NCBI GenBank assembly: GCA_934098295.1
Contig: CAKONV010000013.1
Location: 1 to 54,791, forward strand
Direction: 5' to 3'
DNA length: 54,791 nt
Origin: an uncultured Bacilli bacterium
GTDB taxonomy: Bacteria > Bacillota_I > Bacilli_A > ML615J-28 > CAG-313
The number at the start of each line of letters is the position of its first letter. Position 1 is the first letter of the stretch. Both the position numbers and the translations under genes were made by a program. Under the pieces are notes generated by a model. It did not search any database, had not been told where the DNA came from, and was given only the letters and a program-made list of their open reading frames with translations. This document shows positions 1-9,135 of this stretch, piece after piece.

Positions 1-82
1 AACTTATTTAAAGGTTAAAAAACACCAACATTATTTAAAGGCTATTCTTTTAAAACCCCCAACTTATTTAAAGGACCTTTAA
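1..82. repeat. Degenerate short repeats at left edge
   Basis: Three imperfect copies of AACTTATTTAAAGG lie at 1-14, 27-41 (one inserted base) and 61-74. The third is preceded by a run of five C. Spacing is uneven (about 26 and 34 bases) and the sequence between copies differs. The last copy ends a few bases past the lepA stop and forms a small palindrome (TTAAAGG-A-CCTTTAA, 68-82) that overlaps the stop. The same motif returns inverted at the right edge (54726-54766). I saw no copy in between. Confidence 0.7.
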
Positions 83-1908
83 TCATCATCTAATTCTAAT
101 ATAGCAAGGAAGGCTTCTTGAGGAACTTCAACAGAACCAACTTGTTTCATTCTCTTCTTGCCTTCTTTTTGTTTTTCAAGAAGTTTACGTTTACGAGAAA
201 TATCACCGCCATAACATTTTGCTAAAACATCTTTTCTAAGTGCTGCAATATTTTCTCTCGCAATAATTTTAGTATTAATAGCTGCTTGAACAGGAACCTC
301 GAACAACTGACGAGGTATAAGGCCACGTAATTTTTGAACTAATTGGCGACCACGTCGATATGCAAAATCACGATGAATAATAACACTTAAAGCATCAACT
401 TTTTCACCATTCAACAAAATGTCCATCTTTACCAAATCAGACTTTCGATAATCAGCCAATTCATAATCAAGAGATGCATATCCTCGCGATGTAGATTTTA
501 CTCGATCAAAGAAATCATATACAATTTCCGAAAGTGGTAAATCGTAAATTAATGATACTCTATTTTCATCAATATAACTCATGGTAACAAATGTTCCTCG
601 TTTATTTTGACAAATTTCCATAATTGGTCCAACATATTCCTTTGGAAGCATTAAATTTGCATGAACGTATGGTTCTTCAATGTGATCAATTAAAGTTTGA
701 TCAGGAAGTTCGCTTGGATTATCAATCTTTAACATCGAACCATTAGTTAAATAAACGTGATATTCAACACTTGGTGCCGTAGCTATTAATTGTATTTTAA
801 ATTCTCGTTCAATTCTTTCTTCAATAACATCCATATGTAAAAGGCCTAAAAATCCCGTTCTAAAACCAAAACCTAAAGCTTTTGAAGTTTCTGGTTCAAA
901 AACCAAAGCAGCATCATTAAGTTTAAGTTTTTCTAAAGCCTCTTTTAATTCATCATATTTATTGGTCTCAACCGGATATAAGCCACAAAAAACCATAGAA
1001 TTCATCTTTCGATATCCAGGCAACGTATCGTTGCATTCGTTTTCGACAGTGGTCATGGTATCACCAACACGAACTGTTAAAATATCTTTAATACTACCGG
1101 CAACCCAACCAACATCTCCAGCAGATAGATATTCTTTTCTTTTTTCTTTCGGTGTTGTAACCCCTAATTCTGTAATCTCATAAATTTCAGAACTATTATG
1201 CATTTTTATGTGGTCGCCAACTTTTATGGTACCTTTAAAAACTCTTATTAGAGGAATTACTCCTCGATAAGCATCATAATAGGAATCAAAAATTAAAGCT
1301 TGAACAGGGCCACAAGGATCACCCTCTGGACAAGGAACTTTTTCAATTATTTGTTCCATTAATTCATGAATACCAATACCCTCTTTAGCACTACCTAAAA
1401 CCGCATCGCTTGCATCTAAACCAATTACATCTTCAATTTCTTTTCTAACCTTTTCTGGTTCAGCCGATGGTAAATCTATTTTATTAATCATTGGTAAAAT
1501 TTCTAAATCATTTTCTAATGCTAAATATACATTAGCTAGAGTTTGTGCTTCTATTCCTTGAGAAGCATCAACCACTAAAACAGCTCCTTCACAAGCTGCC
1601 AAACTTCTTGATACTTCGTAGGAAAAATCGACATGTCCTGGTGTATCAATCAAGTGAAAAATATAAGTTTCACCATTATCAGCTTTATACTCTAATTCTA
1701 CTGCGTTTAATTTTATAGTAATACCACGTTCTCTTTCCAAATCCATTGAATCCAAAATTTGATTTTTCATTTCTCTTAATTCTAATGTTTTTGTTGCTTC
1801 TAGTATTCTATCAGCAAGGGTGCTTTTACCATGATCAATATGTGCAATAATAGAAAAATTTCTAATTTGTTTTTGTCTTTTTAATAATTCATCTCTTGAA
1901 GGAATCAT
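79..1908 (-). CDS. lepA: Elongation factor 4 (LepA), ribosomal back-translocase GTPase
   Basis: At 609 residues this is full length for LepA, a ribosome-bound translational GTPase related to EF-G that acts on stalled or mistranslocated ribosomes. The P-loop (AHIDHGKS) is at residues 22-29, followed by the switch region RERGIT, the G3 motif DTPGH and the G4 motif NKID. Domain II, the EF-G-like domains and the LepA-specific C-terminal domain follow, ending in an acidic tail. A TATAAT hexamer lies about 45 bases upstream of the start, but no good -35 is visible. The ribosome binding site is weak. The stop codon touches the terminal repeat, which is the only candidate for a 3' hairpin. Identification is secure. 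Confidence 0.98.
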   Translation of the reverse strand: MIPSRDELLKRQKQIRNFSIIAHIDHGKSTLADRILEATKTLELREMKNQILDSMDLERERGITIKLNAVELEYKADNGETYIFHLIDTPGHVDFSYEVSRSLAACEGAVLVVDASQGIEAQTLANVYLALENDLEILPMINKIDLPSAEPEKVRKEIEDVIGLDASDAVLGSAKEGIGIHELMEQIIEKVPCPEGDPCGPVQALIFDSYYDAYRGVIPLIRVFKGTIKVGDHIKMHNSSEIYEITELGVTTPKEKRKEYLSAGDVGWVAGSIKDILTVRVGDTMTTVENECNDTLPGYRKMNSMVFCGLYPVETNKYDELKEALEKLKLNDAALVFEPETSKALGFGFRTGFLGLLHMDVIEERIEREFKIQLIATAPSVEYHVYLTNGSMLKIDNPSELPDQTLIDHIEEPYVHANLMLPKEYVGPIMEICQNKRGTFVTMSYIDENRVSLIYDLPLSEIVYDFFDRVKSTSRGYASLDYELADYRKSDLVKMDILLNGEKVDALSVIIHRDFAYRRGRQLVQKLRGLIPRQLFEVPVQAAINTKIIARENIAALRKDVLAKCYGGDISRKRKLLEKQKEGKKRMKQVGSVEVPQEAFLAILELDDD

Positions 1909-2009
1909 AGCAATTTCTCTTTCTAACCTCTCTTAAAGAACTTGAGATAGGTAATTATACATTTTTTTTATTTCGTCGTCGTATAAATCAATTTTTAGCT
2001 AAAAATTAA

Positions 2010-2315
2010 TTATTTGTTATTTTCGTTATTTTGAGAATCTTGTTCAGTTGTAGATTCATTTTTATCAATTTTTGAATAGCGTACAAAAAACAATATTACA
2101 TAAGCAATCGAAATGATAGTTACAAAAATATACACTATACTATCTAAATCTTTGAAAGAAAACTTTGTTTGGTACCAATTGACTAACGAAGCTATAATTG
2201 CTACCCCGGGAATTACCATATTCATAAAAACATCTTTATCATTTTTTGTTTTCAACTCTTTTACAAAAAGTATTATGAGTAATCCAAGAATAACTAATGA
2301 AATAACTAATGACAT
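2010..2315 (-). CDS. Small membrane protein of unknown function, three predicted helices
   Basis: The product is 101 residues. I see three hydrophobic segments (about 2-18, 30-46 and 58-79) and a hydrophilic tail rich in Asn, Glu and Gln. I recognise no family. The start is well supported: GAGGTGAT sits seven bases before the ATG, and a strong sigma-A promoter lies just upstream, leaving a leader of only about 20 bases. It is probably transcribed alone. An 18-base perfect palindrome (1990-2007) follows the stop but has no loop, so it is a doubtful terminator. Confidence 0.75.
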   Translation of the reverse strand: MSLVISLVILGLLIILFVKELKTKNDKDVFMNMVIPGVAIIASLVNWYQTKFSFKDLDSIVYIFVTIISIAYVILFFVRYSKIDKNESTTEQDSQNNENNK

Positions 2316-2338
2316 TATAAAATCACCTCACTAGAGAT

Positions 2339-2367
2339 ATTATACACTATTTTCAGTTTTTTTGCAA
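2339..2367 (-). promoter_or_regulatory. Sigma-A promoter of the 101-residue membrane protein gene
   Basis: Read on the minus strand, TTGCAA (2362-2367) and TATAAT (2339-2344) are separated by exactly 17 bases. The start codon follows about 23 bases after the -10, so transcription would start almost at the ribosome binding site. Confidence 0.7.
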
Positions 2368-2381
2368 AATTATTACAAATT

Positions 2382-2702
2382 TTAATTAGAATGCTTTTCC
2401 TTAAAAATAGGAATATTAAAATCTTTTGCAAAATTTATTAATTTATTTTCATTATAAAAATTATAATAGCTAATAGATTTTACAGTGAGTGTCATTAGAA
2501 GTTCTGGAACATGAACTTGAGTATTGCTAACTAAATCATTATTCATTAAATATCCAAAAGGAATCACAATATCAACTGGTTCTTTTATAAACTTTAGCAT
2601 GCACATTTTATTAATAATTTTATACTTTTGTTTTAATGGAATAATTTTTTTATTAACAAATTTTATCATTCTATAATCATTAACACCTATAATTAATATC
2701 AT
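2382..2702 (-). CDS. Hypothetical protein, 106 residues
   Basis: No family is recognised. The protein begins with a hydrophobic strand (ILIIGVNDY), contains a second short hydrophobic stretch (VDIVIPFGYLM) and ends with basic and polar residues. It has no clear membrane helix, so a small alpha/beta cytoplasmic protein is most likely. GGTGAT precedes the ATG, supporting the start. It lies 74 bases downstream of the frameshifted acetyltransferase on the same strand and may be cotranscribed with it, since no convincing promoter lies between them. Confidence 0.6.
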   Translation of the reverse strand: MILIIGVNDYRMIKFVNKKIIPLKQKYKIINKMCMLKFIKEPVDIVIPFGYLMNNDLVSNTQVHVPELLMTLTVKSISYYNFYNENKLINFAKDFNIPIFKEKHSN

Positions 2703-2776
2703 ATTATCACCATTTTATTTTATGAGTAATTTTTATTTTTGTTAATGATTATTTTTAAAAGAAGAAATGTTAGAAT

Positions 2777-3369
2777 TTATCTATTCCAACACTTCTTCTT
2801 ATCTTCTTCTGTAATTTTTCTAATAACTTTACAGGGGTTACCAACAGCAACTGAATTGTTAGGTATATCATTAACAACGATACTACCACCACCAATTACA
2901 ACATTACTACCTATCGTTACGCCAGGCATAACTTGGACACCGCCCCAATCCATACATTATCACCAACTGTAATAGGGTAGGCATATTCTAATCCCTTATT
3001 TCTACGTTCAAAATCAATTGGGTTACTAGAAGTATAAAAACCACAATTAGGCGCAATATAAACATTATTACCAAATGTAACTTGGGCTGCATCAAGTATT
3101 ATTGTGTTATGATTTGCAAAAAAATTTTCACCAATTTCAATATTGTAGCCATAATCACACCAAAAAGGAGAAAGAATAACAAAGGAACCATTAGTTTTGC
3201 CTAGTAATCTCACCATAATTTGGCTTTGATTTTTTTGGTCAGATGGAATTAGTTGATTAAATTGATAACATAAATCTTTTGCTATATTTCTTTCTAATAA
3301 CAGTTCTTTATCATTGTTAGCATCATACATCATTTGTTCAACATTTTTTCTTTTTCTGTCATTTTTCAT
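2777..3369 (-). pseudogene. Frameshifted maltose/galactoside-type O-acetyltransferase
   Basis: The reading frame from 3369 encodes the N-terminal cap helix region (DANNDKELL) and left-handed beta-helix hexapeptides of an acetyl-CoA-dependent sugar O-acetyltransferase (Maa/LacA family), with IEIGENFFANHN and ITVGDNVWIG visible. It stops early at 2917. One extra G in the short G run at about 2943-2946 restores the frame: the next codons give GVQVMPGVTIGSNVVIGGGS, then the typical GNPCKVIRKI ending and a stop at 2777-2779. The repaired product would be about 197 residues, near family length. The break may be a real mutation or a sequencing error in the homopolymer. The start has no strong ribosome binding site. 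Confidence 0.85.
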
Positions 3370-3401
3370 TGAGTATTTATAATCTTTACTGTAATAAAGT
3401 C

Positions 3402-3437
3402 ATAGAAGGCCTTCAAAAAATACTGAAAGCCTTCTAT
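3402..3437 (-). terminator. Terminator hairpin after the CNNM operon
   Basis: ATAGAAGGC (3402-3410) pairs with GCCTTCTAT (3429-3437), with further partial pairing inside. The U tract on the minus strand is weak, so efficiency is uncertain. Confidence 0.5.
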
Positions 3438-3492
3438 TTATATTGTTTATTATATTATAATTATTTAGTTTATTGGATGGTGATAAACAATT

Positions 3493-4779
3493 TTATTCTT
3501 CATCTAATTTATTATTTACTAGAATTTCAACTTTATCAACACGTCTACCATCAACACTAATTATAGTCACTTCTAAATTATCAAATTCAAATTTATCATT
3601 TGGTAATGGGAATCTTTCTAGATTTTCGATACACCATCCGCCTACTGTTGTATAGTCAGATTCAAAATCATGATAATCGATATCTAATAAATCAAATAAA
3701 TCGTAAATGTTCATATCTCCATCTACTACATACTTATTCTCACCAATAATTTCATATTCAGGATCTATTGTATCAATTTCATCCCAAATTTCGCCAAATA
3801 ATTCCTCTAAAATGTCTTCCATTGTTAATATTCCCATGAAACCTCCCCACTCATCTAATACGATAGCTAGATGTTTGTGAGTTAATTTTAATTGTTTTAA
3901 CACTTCAGAAATTTGCATTGTTTTATGAACATACAAGGGCTCATATAACGCATCTTTTAAATCAACCTGTTGATGATTTAAAACTTTTTTTAGAACTATT
4001 GTTGTATTAACAATACCAACAATATTATCAATAGTATCTTTATATAAAGGAACCCTAGAATACTTGAAAAAGTCAGGAGAATTAACAATACTATCAAAAT
4101 CATCATCGATATTAAAAGCAATTACATCTACACGCGGTATCATAATTTCAACAGCAGTAGTGTCAATAATATCAATAGCAGATTTAATCAATTCAGCATC
4201 ATCATCATCAATTGATCCATTCTCTTGTAATTCATCAGTCATATTTTTTAATTCGTCATCAACAGTATCATCATCATTTTCATTATCTTCAGAAGTAGTT
4301 TTATTTACAACTTTAATAGTTTTGTTAATAACCTTTTGGACAACAAAAACAATCGGATAGAAAATTATCAAAAATAATTTAATTATAGGAGCAAATGCCC
4401 TTGAAAGTGAATAACTATAATTCTGAAACAAAGCTTTAGGCAGAATTTCGCCAAATATTAAAACAATAAAAGTAACGACAACTGTTGTTAAAGTAGTTAA
4501 AGTACCTTCACTTATTTCAATGTTTGTTGTTAATTCTAACGCTAAAATGGTCGAAACAGATGACATAGCAATATTAACTAGGTTATTACCAACTAAAATT
4601 GTTGTTAAAGTACGATTATAATTATTGGCAATATCTAAAGCACGTTGTGATTTTTTATCACCGGATTCAATATCACGCTCTAATTTAAGTTTATTAACTT
4701 TAGAATATACAATTTCAGCACCAGAAAAAAATGCCGACAAAACTAAAAAGATAACAACAAGAATTATTCTAATAATCAT
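3493..4779 (-). CDS. CNNM/CBS-domain transporter with CorC_HlyC domain (hemolysin C family)
   Basis: The 428-residue protein has the standard layout: an N-terminal CNNM membrane domain (about 1-190, starting with a helix and the SAFFSGAEI motif), a CBS pair (about 205-335, with the MIPRVDV and MGILTMEDILEELFGEI signatures) and a C-terminal CorC_HlyC FAD-binding-like domain. The family is linked to Mg2+/Co2+ or other divalent-metal efflux and homeostasis; older names call it hemolysin. Its ATG overlaps the stop of the upstream paralog by one base (TAATG), and its ribosome binding site AAGGAGG lies in that gene's last codons, so the two are translationally coupled. Confidence 0.9.
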   Translation of the reverse strand: MIIRIILVVIFLVLSAFFSGAEIVYSKVNKLKLERDIESGDKKSQRALDIANNYNRTLTTILVGNNLVNIAMSSVSTILALELTTNIEISEGTLTTLTTVVVTFIVLIFGEILPKALFQNYSYSLSRAFAPIIKLFLIIFYPIVFVVQKVINKTIKVVNKTTSEDNENDDDTVDDELKNMTDELQENGSIDDDDAELIKSAIDIIDTTAVEIMIPRVDVIAFNIDDDFDSIVNSPDFFKYSRVPLYKDTIDNIVGIVNTTIVLKKVLNHQQVDLKDALYEPLYVHKTMQISEVLKQLKLTHKHLAIVLDEWGGFMGILTMEDILEELFGEIWDEIDTIDPEYEIIGENKYVVDGDMNIYDLFDLLDIDYHDFESDYTTVGGWCIENLERFPLPNDKFEFDNLEVTIISVDGRRVDKVEILVNNKLDEE

Positions 4780-5876
4780 TATTTATTACCTCCTTGCAAT
4801 TTTACTTTAGGAGGATTTTTTTCATCAATATCACCAACTAATTTTTCAATAGCATCTTCCATTGTAACCATACCTAATACCGAATTATCAGCACTATTTT
4901 TAACAATAGCAATATGCGTATGAGCATTTTGAAATAAATCAACCATGTCATCAATTTTAGTTTTTTCATTAACAAAAATTGGTTGTGTCAAAATCGACAA
5001 AAAATTAAAATAGTAACTCCGAGATTTTTTAACAGCTAGCAAGTATTTTCGAACATGTAATATTCCAACAATATTATTAACATCTCCATCATAGACAGGA
5101 ACTCTCGAATATTCTACATTTTCTAAAAAATTAAGAACATCACGACGTGAAGATTTTTTGGCATCATAACAAACCATTTTTTCTTTTGGTGTCATTACAT
5201 CCATAACGGTGTAATCACCAAAATCAACAGCAGCTTGAATCAAATCACTTTCTTCAGCATCAATTTTTCCTTCTTCTTCAATGTCCTCGATTGTATCTTG
5301 AAAATCATCTTCAGTTATTTGATTTTCTGTGTCTTTAACTCTAAATATTTTTTTAATGAAAAAAACAAAAAATCTGAAAATTAAAGAAATAGGTGTAAGA
5401 ATTATTCCTATAAAATATATTGGAATAGCTACATCCTCAGCCATTTTATCGCTCATTACATTAGCAATAGCCTTGGGAAGTGTTTCGCTAAAAAAGAATA
5501 TAATAAGTGTCATTCCAATTGTTGAAATCAATGAAGCAACATCAGAATTATTTGGCATCAAACTAACTAGCAAGATTGTGGCCAATGAAGATGGAACTAT
5601 ATGAACAACATTTATACAAATCAAAATATTGACAATAAAGTTATCAAATTTATTAAGAATTCGCATAGCTACTTTAGCTTTCTTATTACCAGCCTCAGCA
5701 CGAGCAGCTATTTTAAATCGATTGCATTGAGATAATGCAGTTTCAGCAGCGGCAAAAAAAGCACCAAGAATAATACAAATAATTATAATGATAATTTTAG
5801 ATGCATCAGCAGCTTTTAAAGCCATAGTATAAGTTACAAAAGTATTAAGTAACGACGAGGGGACCAGTGGATCCAT
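4779..5876 (-). CDS. CNNM/CBS-domain transporter lacking the CorC_HlyC domain
   Basis: At 365 residues this paralog of the next gene keeps the CNNM membrane domain (GAFFAAAETALSQCN near residue 40) and both CBS motifs (VMDVMTPKEKMV; VLGMVTMEDAIEKLVGDI) but ends right after the CBS pair. It therefore lacks the C-terminal domain of its partner. An extra hydrophilic leader precedes the first helix. AAGGAG lies before the start. The pair may form a heteromeric metal transporter; that is inference from the overlap and unequal domain content. Confidence 0.87.
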   Translation of the reverse strand: MDPLVPSSLLNTFVTYTMALKAADASKIIIIIICIILGAFFAAAETALSQCNRFKIAARAEAGNKKAKVAMRILNKFDNFIVNILICINVVHIVPSSLATILLVSLMPNNSDVASLISTIGMTLIIFFFSETLPKAIANVMSDKMAEDVAIPIYFIGIILTPISLIFRFFVFFIKKIFRVKDTENQITEDDFQDTIEDIEEEGKIDAEESDLIQAAVDFGDYTVMDVMTPKEKMVCYDAKKSSRRDVLNFLENVEYSRVPVYDGDVNNIVGILHVRKYLLAVKKSRSYYFNFLSILTQPIFVNEKTKIDDMVDLFQNAHTHIAIVKNSADNSVLGMVTMEDAIEKLVGDIDEKNPPKVKLQGGNK

Positions 5877-5920
5877 ATTTTTTTTACAACTCCTTTTTTA
5901 ATTATTATATTATATGTAAT

Positions 5921-5949
5921 ATTATACCAAATTTTTAAATTTTAGTCAT
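5921..5949 (-). promoter_or_regulatory. Promoter of the CNNM operon, extended -10
   Basis: On the minus strand ATGACT (5944-5949), a 17-base spacer and TATAAT (5921-5926) form a sigma-A promoter. The -10 is preceded by TGG, giving the extended -10 TGGTATAAT. Confidence 0.65.
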
Positions 5950-5955
5950 ATAAAA

Positions 5956-5970
5956 TGATAATGATTATAT
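5956..5970. promoter_or_regulatory. Fur-like box upstream of the CNNM promoter
   Basis: TGATAATGATTATAT matches 13 of 15 positions of the 7-1-7 Fur-family consensus TGATAATNATTATCA. It lies six bases upstream of the -35. Local AT content is high, so chance is a real alternative. Confidence 0.3.
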
Positions 5971-5982
5971 TATAATATTTTT

Positions 5983-8900
5983 TTATGATAATAGATACTT
6001 TAAATCATCATCAGAAAGTTTAACAATATTATCATCATTATTGGCGATAACATCATTTATTATTTGTTTTTTTAATTCTTGTAGTTCAAGCACTTTTTGT
6101 TCTATTGTGTTTTCACATACAATTTTAATAACATTAACGACTCGCTTTTGCCCAATTCGATGAGCTCTATCTGATGCTTGATTTTCCGCAGCCACATTCC
6201 ACCAAGGATCAAGATGGATAACGACATCGGCGCCTACTAAGTTTAAGCCAGTTCCACCAGCTTTTAAAGATATTAAAAACACCTTTTCTTGCGAATCATC
6301 AGAATTAAATTTATTAGCCATCTCAACGCGATCTTTAGCTTCCGTTTTTCCCGTTAGTGTAAAATAGGCTATATTATTTTCTTCTAATCTCTTATATATT
6401 AAATCAAAACTTTTTGTAAATTGACTAAATACTAAAATTTTGTGATTATTTTCTATCAGTTCATTTAATAAAGAAATTAATAGCTCAATTTTGGCACTTT
6501 CACCAGAATAATTATCCATGAATAATGAAGGAGAAACACATATTTGTCTTAATCTTGTAAGGCAAGATAATATTTCAATTTTATTACTTTTATTAATTAT
6601 AGCATCCTTTGTAGACAGCAATTGTGCCTCATATACTTTTCGTTGTTCCACATCCATTTCAGCAAATCTTATCAATTCAATTTTTTCCGGTAAATCATTT
6701 AATGTATCTTGTTTAGTTCTACGTAAAATGAACGGTGTAATCTTTTTAACTAACGAATCAATCACATCTTTATTGTGATTAATAGTTATTTCCTTTTCAT
6801 ATTGTTTTTTAAAATTGGCATAATTATATAAATAATTGGGCATTAAAAAATCGAATATGCTCCATAAATCAACAACCGTGTTTTCTATTGGTGTTCCTGT
6901 TAAAACAAATCTTAATTCTGATTGAATTTTTTTAACAGATTGAGCTTTTAGTGTCAAATGATTTTTTATGGTTTGAGCTTCGTCTAAAATCATGAAACGG
7001 AATTTTTTATCATTATAATTTTCTAAATCATTTTTTAAGGAATCATAACTAGAAATATAAATAATTTTTTTGTCACAATCGATATTATTAATTATTCTTT
7101 TTCTATCATTAGAAAATCCTGTAATATTAATTACTTCAAGGTTAGTATTCCATTTTAAAAATTCATTTTTCCAATTATAAGCTAAACTCTTAGGACATAC
7201 GATTAAGCTAGGTTTTGAAGTAGAATCATTAATTATTAAAGAAATTATTTCTAATGATTTTCCTAATCCCATATCATCTGCCAACACGCCTGAAAAATTA
7301 TATTTTGCAAGTACTGATAGCCATCTTAAAGCATCGACTTGATAACTACGCATATAAGGAAGTAATTGTTGAGGAATTTTAACATCAAATTCTTTATAGT
7401 GTGAAATATCAAATAGAATATTTTTTAATATTTCATCAGAAGTATAATCAACAAATTCTTCATTATTAGATAATAATTTTAAACTTTGATATAACGGAAC
7501 TTTTTGATTTTCCTTTAAATGATGAGGATCCAAATTAAACTCCGTAACAGTGTCAAAAAATTTCTTACTTTCAATTGTATTAGTATCCAAAATTGTATTA
7601 TCATTCAATTTTATAAATCTAATTTTTCTTTTCATGCCTTGTATTATTTTATACAATTCTTCATCACTAAATTCCAAATCTTTAAAACATACGTCTAACA
7701 TGCCAGTATTATAACCAAGTCTTGAAGTTACTTTATTAAGTCGTTTAACTTGCATTTTATTAATATTTTCTGATAAATATATTGAAGAAATCTTTTTAAG
7801 TTCCGTTAAATCAGCCGATAAAAAGTTTACTATTTTAGACATTTCTTCAATTTTGCCATTTTCAAAACCTAACGCATTTAGATAATCATCATAATTATTT
7901 AGTTTCTTATAAGTATATTGGCTTTGATCAAGCTCTTCTTTCGAAATTTCTTGTTCACTCAAATAGTACTTACTTTGACATGTAAGTTTGTCATCAGTAA
8001 TATCAAAATAACTATTAATTTTTAAAGTCTTTAAATCAAATCTTTTTTTGAAATCATCAGTTGGAATGATATCATCTGCATATTTTGAATAAATGTTTTT
8101 AAAGAAATCATCTTCAACATATTCAAAAGAAAAATCTTTATTTTTAACGATAAAATAAATAAGTTTTTTTACTTCAGGAGTACAATTTATTGTATATACT
8201 CTTTCATTGTTTATTATATAATCATTTTCTAATCCTCTAATATAAATTGGATTAATCAAATCTTTTAAAATCAATTTTTTGTCTACCATTTCAATACTTA
8301 CTTCTAAGGGCTCAAGTGAAACATAAATAAATTTTTCAATAAAATCAAAAAAGATGAAATCATCTTTATAAGTATCAAAGAGTGTATCAATGTTTGAAAA
8401 ATTTAATTCTAAAAATTTATTGCTAGTTTGATTATTGTTTGAAATCATATTAATAATTTTCTTTGATTTATTATCAAAATTATTAATATTGTGATTAAAT
8501 TCTAGATCTTTTCCATAACGATAGGATTTAGAGTCTATAATTAAATCAATAAAATTTTGAATATTTTTGACAATGTAAGTCTTGTCAATACCAACCTTTA
8601 AAGATAAATAATACATATCAATAGAATATTCATTAACATGTTTAGATAATGTTGGGTAAATGTGTACTAAAGACGATAATCTAATAATGTTGTTAGAATC
8701 GTTAGTAATAAAATCGTTAATTAAATTTTGATTATACTTTTTTCTTTCGTTTTGTTCTTTTATTTTTTCTTGTTCTTCAAGATTAGAAAATTTATTTTCA
8801 AGTTCTTCAAGCGTAAAAAAATCATTATATTTATCGACAATGTTTATAATATGGGCACAAACATTATTAGAAGTATTAAAATATTTTTGGCAATAAATAC

Positions 8901-9135
8901 ATTTATATGTATATTTTTTAGTTAAATAGTTATAAGAAAAACTTAGCGAATTATTAGTGTTATTAAAAAGTTTAAATTTTGAATTAATTCTAACAATACG
9001 ATTAAATTGATTTTTTGAATTTTTTGTAACTTCAAAACTATAAAACGTGTTAAATAATTCGTAAAAATTAGGTGTAATAGTTTTGTTAATCTTTTTGAAA
9101 GATGAATCCTTAGGCAATAAAATTTTTTCAAGCAT
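5983..9135 (-). CDS. SNF2-family DNA translocase/ATPase with N-terminal SWIM-like motif
   Basis: This 1050-residue protein ends in a complete SNF2/RapA-type motor: motif I (ADDMGLGKS) near residue 620, a DEAQ motif II near 717, motif III LTGTPIENT, and motif VI with DRAHRIGQ near 992. Bacterial SNF2 proteins use ATP to move along duplex DNA or remodel protein-DNA complexes. Near the N terminus C79, C82, C93 and H95 form a SWIM-like zinc motif, though the first pair is CxxC instead of CxC. The middle (about 100-580) is long and divergent. The start overlaps the stop of the upstream SWIM gene by eight bases, so the two are coupled and probably act together. Partner and DNA target are unknown. 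Confidence 0.92.
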   Translation of the reverse strand: MLEKILLPKDSSFKKINKTITPNFYELFNTFYSFEVTKNSKNQFNRIVRINSKFKLFNNTNNSLSFSYNYLTKKYTYKCIYCQKYFNTSNNVCAHIINIVDKYNDFFTLEELENKFSNLEEQEKIKEQNERKKYNQNLINDFITNDSNNIIRLSSLVHIYPTLSKHVNEYSIDMYYLSLKVGIDKTYIVKNIQNFIDLIIDSKSYRYGKDLEFNHNINNFDNKSKKIINMISNNNQTSNKFLELNFSNIDTLFDTYKDDFIFFDFIEKFIYVSLEPLEVSIEMVDKKLILKDLINPIYIRGLENDYIINNERVYTINCTPEVKKLIYFIVKNKDFSFEYVEDDFFKNIYSKYADDIIPTDDFKKRFDLKTLKINSYFDITDDKLTCQSKYYLSEQEISKEELDQSQYTYKKLNNYDDYLNALGFENGKIEEMSKIVNFLSADLTELKKISSIYLSENINKMQVKRLNKVTSRLGYNTGMLDVCFKDLEFSDEELYKIIQGMKRKIRFIKLNDNTILDTNTIESKKFFDTVTEFNLDPHHLKENQKVPLYQSLKLLSNNEEFVDYTSDEILKNILFDISHYKEFDVKIPQQLLPYMRSYQVDALRWLSVLAKYNFSGVLADDMGLGKSLEIISLIINDSTSKPSLIVCPKSLAYNWKNEFLKWNTNLEVINITGFSNDRKRIINNIDCDKKIIYISSYDSLKNDLENYNDKKFRFMILDEAQTIKNHLTLKAQSVKKIQSELRFVLTGTPIENTVVDLWSIFDFLMPNYLYNYANFKKQYEKEITINHNKDVIDSLVKKITPFILRRTKQDTLNDLPEKIELIRFAEMDVEQRKVYEAQLLSTKDAIINKSNKIEILSCLTRLRQICVSPSLFMDNYSGESAKIELLISLLNELIENNHKILVFSQFTKSFDLIYKRLEENNIAYFTLTGKTEAKDRVEMANKFNSDDSQEKVFLISLKAGGTGLNLVGADVVIHLDPWWNVAAENQASDRAHRIGQKRVVNVIKIVCENTIEQKVLELQELKKQIINDVIANNDDNIVKLSDDDLKYLLS

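Noticed and set aside
1..82. CRISPR array at the left edge
   Set aside because: Repeats are short and imperfect, spacing varies from about 26 to 34 bases, and no cas gene is present.
1..100. G-quadruplex in the minus-strand repeats after lepA
   Set aside because: Only one full G run of five occurs per unit, and the units are too few and too far apart for a standard quadruplex.
1990..2007. Perfect palindrome AATTTTTAGCTAAAAATT as terminator
   Set aside because: It has no loop and no clear T run; it is more likely an A/T-rich coincidence.
2739..2972. 77-codon plus-strand frame across the acetyltransferase end
   Set aside because: Its translation (LPPPITTLLPIVTPGITW) is the antisense reading of hexapeptide repeats of the broken acetyltransferase.
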